Positions 22,921 to 36,079 of a DNA stretch of 64,000 nucleotides are shown piece after piece. The translations under genes were made by a program, and so were the position numbers. Each line of letters begins with the position of its first letter. Positions within the stretch are counted from its first letter, which is position 1. A model generated the notes under the pieces. The model worked only from the letters and a program-made list of their open reading frames with translations. It searched no databases and had not been told where the DNA came from. Source of the stretch: Cyathus striatus (taxonomy: Eukaryota; Basidiomycota; Agaricomycetes; Agaricales; Nidulariaceae); contig JAOVFP010000016.1 of NCBI GenBank assembly GCA_025738555.1, forward strand, positions 1,364,001 to 1,428,000, read 5' to 3'.

Positions 22921-23609
22921 TATATATATTGTGTAATCGATTATCGTGCTGAACCCTTTTGACACTATCAAGAAAAGGCGCCTATCGATGGACTGAAATA
23001 ACTACATCACAATTCACCTAAGTTCCCAAGCATTCGCTCAGCTGACATTTTATGAGCTCCTTTTATATTAGCTTGCAGTATAAAATCGATTGTCAACGCG
23101 GCGTATTTTATCGATAATCGCAGACGTTCATATGTAGGGGACGGAGTGAGAAGCTCATATGTGACATATCCAGCCAGTGGGCCTTGGCCAATTGTGAAAA
23201 TATGATAGTTTTAGTGTGTTCATCACCGTGCAGGCTAAATTAAATTGAAACTAATGTATACCTATCTTTCATCACACAGTTGTCGATTACTTACACAGAT
23301 AATGCTCTGATAGGAAGAATGCAAACCTTATCAGGTGTAGGCAACGTATGGGAAGCGCATACGAAATCCAAAAAGAACCGAGTAACAAAAAATATACATC
23401 GTCTTTTCTCGTGAAATAATATCGAAGAGAGTGTCTGCAAGTAGTTAACGTGCTGGGACTCAGAGTCAGGAGCAACTCGGGAAAGGTTGAGACTCAAGGA
23501 GAGATTAAGATAAATCGATAACGCGTGACGTCACTGTTGTGTTTGGAACCCGGGTATCTCACGTGCTACTTTCTCACAAGCGCTCTCGAGTGTTTGATTC
23601 CTAGCTATC
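22921..23609. other. Anonymous spacer, homologous to 10600-11660
   Basis: Contains the unoccupied counterpart of the MITE at 10617-10936 (TA at 22942-22943) and the unoccupied counterpart of the DUF6589-RecQ element (near 23455). Otherwise no gene or motif was identified. Confidence 0.7.
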
Positions 23610-24600
23610 ACTAAGGTAGACGACATTCATAAACAACTAACGTCACGTGTGTGTTACTTTACTGTGACAATCTGCCTAAAAATGGAAATTTATCTTCGAA
23701 ATCATAATAGAACAACAATATGATACTTTACAAGGCAAATTGCTTGAGGGAAATATACATATAAGTGAATAGAACATATCCACCAAGTTTTGTAATTTTT
23801 GGGTGCATACTCGCTGAGGAGAGGTATTTTTAGTATTTATTCCACATCAGTCTCAGAGGCTTGATCAATCACTCAGGTATCGCAAAGAAACTGTCTCAGT
23901 TGATGATTTATATCTAATCTTTACTCAAATATATGATTTATAATCTCAGGTCAAATTAATGAACTCATGTGTAACAGTGTAATTGCCTGCATTCCAATTG
24001 CATTCACCTTCTATGCATGGCCATTGGCACTGAGTATTGAAACTTTGACTGGTTACCACATAACCTATCTATTTCGGTTGAAATTCCTCGTTATAATTAC
24101 TGGATCTTATCTGGGTAGTTCACAATTGCATTATTACTGAGATAAGTGTGCATTGACACAGTACACTTCAAGTTTTTTCTCTTATTCTTGCAGTGGCTAC
24201 AGAATTTCAACATATTTATCTTCTTTGGTCCATTCTCAACTGTACTTTGGTAAAATTTCCGAACACTATTTAAAGAAGCCCTTTCCCTAGAAGCATATTA
24301 GGCTTATATTTGTGGATGAGCAGTATGCAACGCGAGTTCACTTCACCATTTCCATGCCAAACTCCGGCTGCAGCACAAAATGTGCCACTTGTCTCCACAA
24401 ACACATTTTAATCACAAAAAAAAAGCATATATATGTGCACTAGTATGCTGGTCACTATTCCCTCAAGCCACATTTGTGAAAACATATCTGGTTGTAAAGT
24501 TATTCAACTTATTGGTATGGCTACCGCAAAAATTACCATTTTCGGACGTGTCACGCTCATCACGTGACGTTAGTTGTTTATGAATGTCGTCTACCTTAGT
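23610..24600. mobile_element. 0.99 kb TIR element
   Basis: Inverted repeats of about 40 bp at the ends, beginning ACTAAGGTAGACGACATTC and running to ACGTCACGTG. No convincing target duplication (flanks CTATC and AGTGT), so the superfamily is open. AT-rich interior without a supported ORF. Confidence 0.75.
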
Positions 24601-24639
24601 AGTGTTCACGTTCCTCTGCCGATCTCTCTCTGAATCACC

Positions 24640-26040
24640 TTCTTTTCCAACCAAGGTCGCCATCCAGTACCACGACACGTTTATTCTAGGAATCTAGGAA
24701 TACCTCTACCGCTATGCATGAAAAGGACAAAGGGAAGGGAATGCAGTGGATTCAGCGTTGGGTATGAGAAGAGGAGTGTCATCTAGTACTCATCGACATC
24801 GTTGTGTGAGTTCTTGTATCTCGTTGTCTTCTGCAGTTGAATCTAACCTCGTTTCTGTACACTGTCAAACCAGTTCAGAAAACAACGTCATATGTGACCA
24901 TTCCCAATGCGTTGTGAACTAGCTGTCGCATCGGTGCGCCCTCCCTTCTCTTCCTCCCTTTTTCACTCTCCTTCCATCTCTCGCTCCTCAATCTCCTACA
25001 CACCCCGTCCCCTTCTCCCCCTTCCCAAACGTTGTACTGACGCACCCCCAGATAAACCCAACGAAAGCTACTACAGCAGTTCACTTGGTACAACTGGGAC
25101 ATTCACATTAGAAAATGCCACCGTTGGTGGTGTAAAAGAAAGGTTACCGACTCCGGACAGGGCTGGGAACGATGAACAAGATGGTAAGTTGGTTTCTTCC
25201 TTTTATTCTCACTTTCTCCTTTTTCTTCTTCCACTATACTACGTTTCCTCTTCAACAACTTCGAGAGCTAGCCCGCTAACATCCAACCATCACAGTCACA
25301 AAACATGTCTGTGTGCTCCTACCCTCGTCCTCACCAATTCGAATGTCCGAAATCTGCTAGCAGACTTGTCCATCATTAGTCGAGACTCTATCTCACGCAT
25401 GCTTTGCAGGACAAATGGTGGGTCTTGCATCGTACTAATAACTCCTCGCACACATAGATGAGAACATGCCTACGGACCCGTTCGTCACTGGGGGAGGACA
25501 TAGTGAGGGGATTGCCTGGCTCGCATTGTAGGGCCGTGTTCACAACACCTAGGCTCCTATCACACAACACTCTAGTGAAGTGCGGTGCAGGGTGGGTGCC
25601 CGCCAGACGATATACAATCGAAGCAGGTACGGCGACCCGGTGCATTTGGAGGGGTGGTCTGTTGGGACTGAGGGAGGGAGGGCACGAGCAATGGAGGAGG
25701 TTGAGAGTAGTGTAATGGAGATGTATTGAGATGTTTGCAAATCGGCTTAAGGGATGCGGGTACATTATTTTTTTCAAAGGCGCCATTCCTACAGAGGGAG
25801 AGGTATGCTAATTTTGTTTGATTATAGGATAACATCCGCGACCGCATCCCATGACAGAATAGAAAGTGCTCGAGGTTTTGAGCGAGCAGTATTTCCTTGA
25901 GAGACAGGATCTGTTCATTATCAAAGGAAAGAAAGTATGTTCCTTTCCTCTTTCACATTTCTCTAACTCCCCTGAATACTGATATACAGGCTAAATGTAG
26001 AACGACGCACTTTATTTCTTTTCTTCATATCTCATCTTGA
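24640..26040 (+). pseudogene. HAM1_N (DUF5923)-like gene remnant, copy D
   Basis: Intron 25184-25295 is 112 bp (GTAAGT...TCACAG), the same position and length as in copies C and E. The exon after it reads LVLTNSNVRNLLADLSII (about 25325-25378), matching the helical 'LILTNSKVRKLLTDFSLI' block of the minus-strand copy; before it lies the TENATVGG-type stretch. About 25828-25935 carries DNIRDRIP, a stop, then ESARGFERAVFP and, after a frameshift, QDLFIIKGKK, the HAM1 'FPEERxDQFIxRxKK' block. Donor GTATGT follows. This copy best shows the family identity among the plus-strand remnants. Confidence 0.68.
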
Positions 26041-26333
26041 GATTTCGGACTGAGCGCGTTGAGTGGGACACCAAGGGGAGGGGCTGAGGTCCTGAGTTGC
26101 CTCCCATAAATCATTAAAGGATATAAATAAAATATTAAAACTTATACTCCGCCTCAGTACTGAATTTAAAACAATTTAAACAAATACTATACCTACCCCC
26201 CTTCATAAAAGTGATGTCATACAGTCAGGCCCAGAGTAACATACAAAACCCTATGACAAAAAGGATAGTACTCAGTACAGAGGACAACATATGAAGACAG
26301 AATAATGACTTGAAATGTACCAGGACCTTGGAC

Positions 26334-26985
26334 TAGGGACTAACATGGTTAAGCTAAAATCGGTTAATTAATCATATCCGGTGTACCATACGGGTATGTA
26401 TCCATTCAGATAAAGTATGGATGGAACCGTGGATATCTGGATATCCGGGTCATGTTTTATAAAAGAAAACATTCCTTCATTTCTCGTGAGCCAATGGCTT
26501 GAGCATTGTAAAACTTCCTCAGTAGATGTATTTACTATGTATGAGTAATATTATTTAAAAGTTTTATGTGAGTTGTAAGAGAAATGTGAACTTAAAGGAA
26601 AAGATGAAATCAGGCCGAGATCTGGCTTTTTCAGAATGTATCTGTCAATGTAAATACATGATATTAATTCATAAATTCATATAGCACATGCCAAATATGT
26701 CAGTATATTATATACACCTCATAACTTGAAGGAAATTATCTAAAATTCCACAGTAAATGACAGAATACACTCAAAGGCTTATAAGCAACTATCCTGTAAG
26801 ATCACAAGTATTCAAAATGAAGTGTGTCCCTTAGTCGGACTAAATTCAAGCATAATGAATTTAAGTAGTACCAAAAGTACGGATAACCCCAGAGGATCTG
26901 TGGTATATCCGTATCCGTATCCGAATTACCGTTATCCGTTGGTTACTATCTGGATATGAAACGGTCTTATCCATGTTAGTCCCTA
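26334..26985. mobile_element. 652-bp hAT-like MITE
   Basis: TIRs start TAGGGACTAACATGG. The flanking 8-mers are CCTTGGAC (26326-26333) and CCTTAGAC (26986-26993), differing by one transition. Subterminal zones carry ATCCGTATCCG / GGATATCCGG motifs. No ORF. TAGGG ends with 8-bp target duplications fit the hAT superfamily. Confidence 0.82.
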
Positions 26986-26993
26986 CCTTAGAC

Positions 26994-27817
26994 CAACCTC
27001 TGGCTACCATAGCCTGCATGCTAATGATGTACTTGAGACTGTCTTGTGTGTGGCATGTAAAGCGAGAAGGGTGTAAGCACAACAATGACACGATGATGAA
27101 TTATCAAGGAATAACAAAGATCAGCGAAGCCGCATCACGCACCGTTGCCAGCGGCTTCCAAATTACAAAAGCACTTGTGGAAGCACCCATGTGCGCATGT
27201 GCCATCTCGAACTGGCAGCAGTATTCAGGCATCAGCCTGGACTTGAGTACTGTATGATAAGAAAGTCCAAAATATATAAGACCTGGTCAATAGTCGTGTC
27301 AGTAGAAGTATATAGCTAAGCAAGGGGGAAGAAATACAGCAGGAACTGCACGGGCATTCTTCCCCCCCACAGATAGGGCGGTGTATCAGAATGGAATTAG
27401 ACACAGAAATAGACATACCAAATTGAATTAGTATTTTGAATGCATACAGAATTGAATGTTCCCTTATTCTGTTGAGGAGATGAGTGATCATTTCATTTGT
27501 GTTTTTCAGTGATGGGTTTAAATCTATAGTGCAAATGAACAAACCTGATGCTAGAGAAAAGTGAGCAAACAGCTTGGAGGGAGAATTGAGGTCTAAGTTT
27601 TCCACAATGACAAGAAAAAAGTTCATTCACCCCCATATCCTAAAACCCCATCAAGCATAGAATGAAACGAAATGAGGATGCCAGTGACAGGGATCGTGCC
27701 TACAAATGCCTATCCCTCTGCCAGATCCTTCTATCCAAACACCCACTTACATCGTCATCGGCGCGAGCAGAGACGCAATATACACCTGCCTAATGAACAT
27801 CATCGGTCGCCCCGACC
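26994..27817. other. No supported gene
   Basis: Several small ORFs (133 aa on minus at 27225-27626, 94-97 aa on plus) show no recognisable domain or splice context. The plus-strand ORF beginning at 27706 continues antisense to the VID27-like fragment and is probably a shadow. Confidence 0.4.
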
Positions 27818-28111
27818 TCACAGGTGCAGAATACGCGCAGAACCACCACCGTGTAGCGCTTTCCCCAAGCTTTCCCTGTACTTTCTTTCACACATCGCTC
27901 TGTACATGCACGTTTCAAAAAATGCGCAAGTGGGAGCATTGGTTTCAGGGGTGACATATTCGTAAAATTCATCCACATCACCATCAAGGTCCCTCCACGA
28001 AAATGTAAGATCTCCATCAGTATCTTCAGTATGAAATTCAAGCTCTTCGCTTATCAAAATAACCCGCTCTTCGTTAGCTACGGGGGGGTCGGCCCGGTAT
28101 TTAAATGTAAG
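27818..28111 (-). pseudogene. VID27-like protein fragment
   Basis: An open stretch of about 98 codons contains ANEERVILISEELEF, SWRDLDGDVDEFYEYV and ETCMYRAMCERKYRES. This resembles the N-terminal PH-like part of fungal Vid27 proteins (a cytoplasmic WD-type protein linked to vacuolar import and degradation), where a 'FExCMYxxMYERKY' segment occurs. Neither a start codon nor the downstream part is present; the frame ends at a stop after HGGGSARILHL. CpG content here is normal, so it could be a recent capture or the edge of a truncated gene. Identification is from memory of the family and is moderate. Confidence 0.45.
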
Positions 28112-28512
28112 GCGAAGAATTTACTCCTTATAAACTTTTGTCATAAATAGCTGGAATTTATGCTGTACGGACTCTGGGACATGTCAAATTGTAGCCATTG
28201 CATCATTATATCCGTGAATGGGTCAGTGGGGTGGTGATCGCCCATATAGAAACCTCATACATGCACTCTCTCGAAGACTGTATATTTCCAGGACATACAA
28301 TATACAGTTGTCCTGAAGTAGTCTTGGATCAGTTGCATATATGTATATGCTGTGAAGTAAAGTACCGGACGATATCTTAACAAATTCTGCAGCATTGGGT
28401 TCCTTTGTATAAATTTCTGTAAGTTCCAAACACTGCGTCGGGAAAGGCCAATATGAACGCCAGACTTTGCCGATAACTGAGGATCGATCAAATGTAAGTA
28501 TGGGATTTCTAA

Positions 28513-28817
28513 AGCAATCGGTTCAAAGCTGGAAGGTGAGGACGAAAGAAAGAGGAGCGTACAAAGACAGAGATAAATATACAGGGGCAACTGGTGCCCT
28601 CAGCTAGACTTGACGCTCGTGAATGATGACAGAGGTTTGAAGTGCTGTTCAGTGGGAGCCCAAGCGCATAAAGCTATCGGTTCAAAGCTGGAAGGTGAGG
28701 ACGAAATAAAAAGGATCGTACGAAGACAGAGATAAATATGCAGGGGCAGCTGGTACCCTCAGCTAGACTTAACGCTCGCGAATTACACACATTTGAAGTT
28801 CAATGAGAGCCCAAGCG
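28513..28817. repeat. Tandem duplication, about 158-bp unit, two copies
   Basis: 28513-28670 and 28672-28817 share CGGTTCAAAGCTGGAAGG, GACAGAGATAAATAT, CAGCTAGACTT and GAGCCCAAGCG, with scattered substitutions and a few small gaps. No coding potential seen. Confidence 0.85.
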
Positions 28818-28915
28818 TTGCGCGTCAGCATGTGACCGCGGGAAAGTGCACGTGAAAGTCGAAAAGTGCGCCCCACTTTGACCCCGAGAGAAAACCTTGC
28901 AAGCAAGGTGACATT
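28800..28915 (-). repeat. Element end related to 17521-17620
   Basis: Read on the minus strand from 28915 it gives ACCTTGCTTGCAAGGT, then AAGTGGGGCGCACTTTTCG and GGTCACATG, in the same order as the left end of the insert at 17521. The other end of this copy was not found. A plus-strand shadow ORF of 82 aa on the minus strand (28800-29048) is not considered a gene. Confidence 0.55.
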
Positions 28916-31900
28916 GAAAAATTAGACCGATGAGAATGGCTCTCCCCTGGCCCGGTGTATAGATCACCTCCCCAGAATCTTGCCAGAACCCTTCCCCTCC
29001 CTTTCCCCACGCACCCGAAAAGGGCCGAAGATTTGAAGAGCCAAACATTTTCCCAATTAGAATGTGTTCTTAATTAAACATAGCCCAATTAGGAGAGGAT
29101 GGTAAAGCGAGACTAAGTACTATACTATACATACGTACTGTACTGTAAGTGTGACCTGTTGGTGGAAGCAAGGTGGAAGTGTTTGACAGTGGGCGGTGCC
29201 GATGAAAGTTGAAACGTCGACAAGAGACCTGATGAGCTGATCAAGCCTCAGAGGGACGTACCGGTTCTTAGGCTGATTCCGGCGATTGCTTGGTGTGACA
29301 ATTGTTAAAGTACTAAGTACATTTTTCTGGTTAAAAATGTAGGCAGCGTTGAAACCAGTCTGATTGCAGGTTTGCAACCATGGAGAATAAGATAAGTAGT
29401 CTCAGCTGCGTTGCGTAAGTGTATAAATGTCCTGGCGGCTAGGAAACTAACTTAAAATATGTACTATATATGTATGTAGGCTGGGACGAAGATGTGTGGA
29501 AAGTTACACTATTCCTACCTTATTGTGAAGGCTGCATAGGATTCACTATAGTCTAAAGGTGTCTCGGACATTGAAGTGTCGAGGACTACTGGTCTTCATA
29601 ATTATGAAACAACATGCTTCTATTATTACTCGGCATTTGATTTTTAAGCCGCTTTTGATATTTTCGACGTTGTACTCAGTATACCCCGTGTTATTCGACT
29701 GCGAATCGGTACTTAATTAGACAGCCCACAGAATGGATTCATATTAGCTGTGTCAACTACTATAGCAGTTCCGACTCTGTGTGGTGGCCATATTAACTAT
29801 ATCTGAGCAATTATCCAGTTCTGCTGGGTGACTATGTACAGGATTCTCCTTTGAAACAGTTAGTCACTTTTAAAGAGTTATATAATTGAGCAGGCACCTG
29901 ATCCAGATCTGACGTAGATGGTGTCTGTCCGCGCATCATAGTCTCCAACGGAATTGTTTCATTTGCTATTTCGCGAAAGCGCTCTCGGTGATTCAGTCTG
30001 TATCAACTTCAGTGACTGTAGAGAAATATGTAGCCAAAGGAAACTGACAACGCTAGCATGGTATTTGCATATACTGACTGTATGATAAGCTAATTCTGAG
30101 AGATAGTGTAATACACATACTTCTTCCACGAAGAAAATAAACGCCAAAAGATAAAATGGTGTTTGATAATGCTGTATACTGCTTTCATGTTTAGTGAAGG
30201 AACTCGCAAGAACAGGACAAGATCGAGTACCGTAACAACAAAAGCAACAGCAGAACACCTGAAAGACATTATTAACATCGTATGGAATGAAAGAGAATGA
30301 CGACTAACCACATGAGGAAGCCACTTGCTACTGTCCATACTATAAGTGCTCGAATTAAGCGCAACGTATTCGAGCTGTTTACAGAGTTAGGATTTGAATA
30401 TTTAATTTAAATTAGTACCTACAACTGCGATGCCTGAAAGCGTCGCTTATAGAGTTGCCAACACATCGTTCCAACTATAACTCCGTCCGAGATGATGCGA
30501 AACACATATGTAGCATATAACCAAGGCTAAATAATGTGCCATAAATCAGCATGGTTGAGATGCAGTGCTTTTCATTCACATACAATGGTTTTTAACATGG
30601 GTGGGTAGCATCTAAACTTCGTCCTAATAAAATTATCGTTAGGTTATAAAAGCACAGAGAAGGTTACAAACGTGCATGCCAACCATGTAAGCTTCATGGC
30701 GAAGGTAAGTAGACGTATCTTTGCCAACGGCTTTATTCACTCACAAAAGTTAAACCCTGAAGGAGGAAGTACTAGAAGTAAGGCATAGTCATTCCACAAC
30801 ATCGAAAGTTACGCACCCCAGCCAACTAGAAATGGTATGAACTGGGTAATAATTACTTTATCATTAAATACATTAATATGGGAAGTATATAGGACTCTCT
30901 TACCGCAAACAGAATAAGTTTCTTTTTGGATATTACTAGGAAACGGTGGTAACGACTCGTTTGTAGTCCGCAGAAAGATAAATCTTACGCTGAAGCATGC
31001 GCCATTGAAAGTAGCTATATGATATTGGTCGGTTCATTGGACTATATTTCGAAGGATATAGCATACCACTCTACTAGCAAGCAAGTTAATTCCTAACTAG
31101 TAGTCAGTTTTATGAATGTCATCGCATAAATATTACGTACCGCTGGGATACCTTGAACCTTTTAAGATGCAAGATGGTTGTTGACTTAGGTAAAATAGCA
31201 AGTTAACCCACGAAGCCTTACCAATACTGACCTACGTGTGGCAAGGTCAGGTAGAGAAAACAAGATCTAGAGTGACTGAGAAGCGTACCAATCATTGCAT
31301 AATAGAAACCATGTTCGATCCTCTGAGTCAAACCCACGCCGTATAATGTAGTGCCACATAGTCGGAACAAGTAAGCATGTATAGACCGTTTCCGACTGTC
31401 TCATTGTATCTTTGTAAAATCCAACTGTAACGATTATGGTAAATGACTTACCAGTGTCATCACTCCTACCTAAGTACAAATGGAAATTTTGGCAGTATTA
31501 GGAGACCATAATTTGAAACTTACCAAACTTTTCATCCATATCTGGTCACTAGAGCGCAAAGAGAAGTAGGATGAGGCTTGGCAGCAAGTTATTCCATACA
31601 TACTAAGAGCATAATCCAGAGAAGTCAGCTGCCAGAGTCTATATGTAGTATCTAGATTCTGAGGCTACTACTTACAAGAAAGATAAAGCACTTCCAATAA
31701 AAATTGATCCGAAATTGATGTGAACATTTAAGTTCATATTTGAGAGCAAGCTCGAGTCTGGGTCCATGTTGCTCGAGTTTCGGTATACACTAACTGATAG
31801 TTGGGGTGATGTGAAAGGCACTGAATATTTTTAACAACCGAACACCTCAACTCTTCAGGTACTTAAGTGGAGTGGTGAAACACATTAAGAAGCCGAGTGT

Positions 31901-32278
31901 GCCAAGTCATCTGTCAACTCTAGGTCAAACCATCGGGTAGAAACCCTTTTTTAGCATAACGACCCGCTCGGGTTACAACATTTTGTTCCCCGGCCTGAAG
32001 GACATACCAACCCAAGCTCTGTATAGTACCTAAAGTACTGATTATTGTAACGACTAGCATGTTTCCTGGATAATTAAGTTCTCTTCACAGCTCCCTGGTG
32101 GTGGTGATGTTGGATATATGTGCTTCAACTGCATCTAACTTAGTAATTCACTATCGAGAAATAATTCCTTAGCATTCACTTACTATAATGTTACTGACCC
32201 TGAATTAGCATATTACGAAGTCTGGAACATAACCGATATTTGCCTAGGCAACGTACATCAGAGAGGGGAATTCAAATA
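28916..32278. other. 3.4 kb without a supported gene
   Basis: Only short ORFs (less than 100 aa) without motifs, splice context or repeats to other parts of the window. Composition is moderate in CpG, unlike 35-57 kb. I see nothing that can be annotated. Confidence 0.5.
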
Positions 32279-33130
32279 CAGTCAACTCTGTATAAATACA
32301 TGCTGTCATAATACATACTCTGCTTAATTTAATACTTTTTCGGTTCCACCAAGTCGGTTGGCGGGGAGTTATGCATTTCATTCTGATATGCCATAATCTA
32401 TACCTTTTGGAGGAGGGCAAAATGCATAACTTTGTGCCTGATAAGAGCGCTGTCAATACTTTTGTGCGGAACCGACTTCACACGATCCTAATAAGTATGT
32501 AGGATGCATTTTATCATAATGGAAGAGTTGATTTCGGTATATTATTTCCTAAACATTACATAGACTCTATTTTTTATCCCAGAGAAGCAGAACATGCACA
32601 TGTGCATTTGAACAGCCTGAACAGTATGAGGATGGAGCAGGTGAAGGTCTATCAGCAAACGAAGAATATGTGCTTGAGGAAATTGTCAATGCTGTACACA
32701 AGAGGCAAGAGGCACAAAAAACGTTGGAGATCAATGGAGGTGACGATGTAGATGGTTAGGTGGATGAAGTTGTTCCCAAGCCAACACGTAGGGAAGCACT
32801 TGCTGCTTCCATGCTTCTTCAGCAGTATGTGTTAGATGCTGATGATCTTGATGCATGAGTACTCGAGGCAGCTTTGGCGCAATACAGGCGCAAAATGCAG
32901 CTCGATGCCTCTCGTGCTTTGAAGGAGTCACATATTACTGATTATTACAAACATTAGTAATGTCGATTCTAGAAATTGAATTATTGTTCAAATGCGTTGT
33001 GACACAGCACTGGTCCGGTTGTGCCGGCCCGTAGTATCCGGATAAGGATTCTTTTTGCTAATATATACTCTGTACTATTCTATAGCGATATATGCCCACC
33101 GAGGGGTATGTATTTATACAGAGTTGACTG
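32279..33130. mobile_element. 852-bp remnant of a pogo-like (Tc1/mariner) element
   Basis: TIRs start CAGTCAACTCTGTATAAATA at both ends; TA flanks both sides (32277-32278, 33131-33132). TIR sequence, TA and the internal transposase fragment fit fungal pogo/Fot-type elements with a large internal deletion. Confidence 0.88.
32590..32957 (+). pseudogene. C-terminal fragment of a pogo-like transposase
   Basis: The frame reads KRQEAQKTLEINGGDDVDG, stop, VDEVVPKPTRREALAASMLL, DADDLDA, stop, VLEAALAQYRRKMQ and ends KESHITDYYKH. The acidic, coiled tail ending in ITDYF/ITDYY is typical of pogo/Jerky-type transposase C-termini. The DNA-binding and DDE domains are missing. Two stops (one TGA, one TAG) confirm decay. 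Confidence 0.65.
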
Positions 33131-33179
33131 TATGACCGTTACAACGGACCTCGTAACGACAAACCGTTACCAAGCCAAG

Positions 33180-34720
33180 CTCTTGTAACGTGGAACTAGC
33201 TGTCACATAGGTGCGTCCTCCCTTATCTTCCTCCCCTCCTCCCTCCCACTGTCCTCCCCTCCACCTCTCCCTTATCGCTTTCCTACTCGCCCCTTCCCCA
33301 GAGACGTAATTCCGAATGGCCCAAAGTGAACTCATCGATGTACTACTACAGCAGTTCATCTGACACACCCGGGACGTCCACATTAGAAAATGCCGCTGTT
33401 GGTGCTGCAAAAGATGGGTTGTCGATTCCTGAGGGGGCTTAGGAGGATGAACAGGAGGGTACGTTGGTTTCTTCCATTACTTTTCATCTGCTCTTCTTTC
33501 TTCCTCTACCATACCTCGTCTCTTCTATAACTTCTGCAAGAACGCGCTCACTAACAGCCATTCACCACAGTTTTAAGACACATCCTCACGATCTTACCCC
33601 CATCCTCTCCAGCCCCGAATTTCGAAAACTGTATCCCTCATCAGTCGAGACCTCGGGCGTACATTTACCAAGACAACAAAAAGCCTGGCAAAATACCAAG
33701 AACGCCTCGAACACGTCAATAAGAGCGCCCTTACCGACCAATTCGTTACCGGAGGAGGATGGACGACGGGGCGGGACAAGACTCTTGTTTTGTAACCCTG
33801 TATTCCCTGTACCGAGGCTTCTACCACGCAACACCCTAAGAGGGGTGCAGGAGGAGTGCTCGTGAGGAGACGTGCAATCTGAAGCGGGATAGAGTCCGGG
33901 AGATTAGGAGTAAGGACCTGTTGGGAAGGAGGGGTCGATGATGTCCATGATGCGGGGGATGTGATAGAGACAGGGAGGGATATTGTGTGACTGGTTTGGG
34001 AATGCGGGTGCGTTCTTTTTTTTTTTGAAGTGTCTTGTTCCTTCAGAAGGAAGCACCTCTCGTTCTAGCAGGACCGTTCTCTCTCTTCGGGAGACCAAGA
34101 CACGGTTCTCGGGTTTTGCTCGAGGAGAACGATGACGAGGTTTTATTATAGGATAACTTGCTCAACCGTATCTCACAACAGCATCAGGAGCACGCTAACG
34201 AGCGTACTAAGGACGCAGAAGGTGTTCGGAGAGATGTTTTCTTGAGCAATAGGACAGGTTCACCCCCAAAGAGAGAAGGTACGTTCTTTCCTTCCTGCTT
34301 TTCTATTTACCCTACTCTCGTCCGCAGCGTTCCCCCTCCTCTGTCTGTCACCTACCGCGTTCCCATCACCCCCTTCTGTTACATCCCGCACCTGCCCACC
34401 TATCACCTTTTCCGTTCATAGCACTCCTTCCTCTTCGCTCTTTCTGTCTCCGCCCTATCCACTCACTCCGGAAATTCCAATTATGACATCACTTGCAGGT
34501 TATCTTCGAATCTCAAATTACACCGATTATCGAGCATCCATCCACCGGGTCCTAGAGCTCATCGAGACCTACTACATGTAACCAGAGGTGCCGGTACACA
34601 TGCCTGCGGCTCACACGTCGCAAAATTTCATCCAGGAAACTCAATTTCTCATTGGTGTAGTTGAGCTCAGCATGATTCTGAGAGGTTTGTAAATGTGATG
34701 AATGTGGATCCGTTCTTCGG
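33180..34720 (+). pseudogene. HAM1_N (DUF5923)-like gene remnant, copy E
   Basis: SELIDVLLQQFI (about 33326-33361) then, one frame over, ENAAVGAAKDGLSIPEGA (about 33386-33440), which matches VTIGGMKDGVPIPEGT of the minus-strand copy. Intron 33459-33570 (112 bp). The next exon ends KSALTDQFVTGGG (about 33720-33760). About 34150-34280 gives RISQQHQEHANERTKDAEG and, after GTACGT at about 34280, the exon 34500-34590 reads NYTDYRASIHRVLELIETYY, the HAM1 'DYQxSIRWLLxxIEEY' block. The most complete plus-strand copy, with at least three stops and several frame changes. Confidence 0.68.
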
Positions 34721-35504
34721 TTCTAACCTAACATTTATAAACTACTTCTCGCTGTATCTGTTGAGAATATAGCTAGGCTTCTTAATTAGAGTATGGTTGT
34801 CTTCTCGTTTACTGAACATTGATATACATTGCAGTGAATACAGTTGTTGCGCAGCTCGGTTTCTCGTTTTATGTTGAAATCATTTGACTTATGATTGAAC
34901 TTGCTACTTACTGCACTATTCTTGACAAGTCTGGGTCGGTGTTCATGTCCCGTTGTCTGTTAAACAAATATCATTCTATAGTATCTCACTGATGAAACTG
35001 TGTAACAGACATTTTACATGATCTACAACTTAAGACTCTTATTTTTTATTGTCAGATTTTGAACATACAAAAGGGTCTGGGTATTATTACATGTTAACTT
35101 ATCCACATGTTTATGATTAGTGAGATTCATATGCACTAATGGGATACAAAGGCCTTCCAGTGACTAGAGAGAACACATCAAAGTTCCCATTGACCAACAG
35201 GGACTAGCCCTATGTGTTGGCAACCACAAAACAGAGCTTAGGTGTCTCTTCAAGACAGCAGAACTTGACAAAGCACAGAATCCAAGGTGGGTAAACATAC
35301 ATGGCTGTGACCTTGTCCCTTCTTATTTATGAACTTCAATTTCAGCATGAGTAGGCTTGTTATTTGCATCCAGATCCAGCAAACAATGAGTAATATTTGA
35401 GGAGATCAGCATCAGCATGCTTGGAAGGACAGATACACCATGTATCGACATTTGATGCATGAAGGAAGAAGGGAATAGAAATGAAAGGGGAAGGGAAAAC
35501 ACAC
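34721..35504. other. No confident gene; may hold C-terminal HAM1 sequence
   Basis: Lies downstream of two converging HAM1-like pseudogenes. The C-terminal part of that family would be expected here on the minus strand, but no block could be recognised. Confidence 0.35.
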
Positions 35505-36079
35505 CTGCTTCAACTGGCTCATGTTTGTGGGGAGGAAAGCTGGGGAAGAGGGAAAGACAAATCTTGTGATCATGTTACAGTCCAGTTCCAGTCTGTATCC
35601 AGGCTCAAGCAACACCTACATACTCATCAGCACCATCCTCACTTAAACAAAAGAGAGAGAGAAATGAACCTTATGAACATATGTATCAACACTCCCAAAC
35701 CATGCTCTCAACTCCTCATCGTTTCTCAAATCAGATGATGTGTTTGGAGGTATGGGAGGAGGCATGGGTCCCTGCATTATGGGTGTGTGCAGTGTATGTT
35801 TCAATGAAGGAGAGGAGCCACCAGATGAAAGATTGGTAGTCTTGGTGTTTTTGGCTTTCTAGGATTACCTAGTAATGAGGGCTAGTGAGATGGGGAAAGG
35901 GAGGAAGGGAAAGAAATTGAACCTTCTTGCCATGGAATATGAACTGATCACAGTGCTCCTCAGGGAAATACTCCTTGCTTAAGAATGTCCTGCATCAGGA
36001 AAATCCCCATCCACTAAAATAGTGATATTAGTAAAAATAAGCTTTACCCATGTCCAAATGTTACTAATATCAGGTAATT

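Noticed and set aside
27706..27954. 82-aa plus-strand ORF with GASRDAIYTCLMNIIGRPD
   Set aside because: About half is antisense to the VID27-like frame; no start context or homology recognised.
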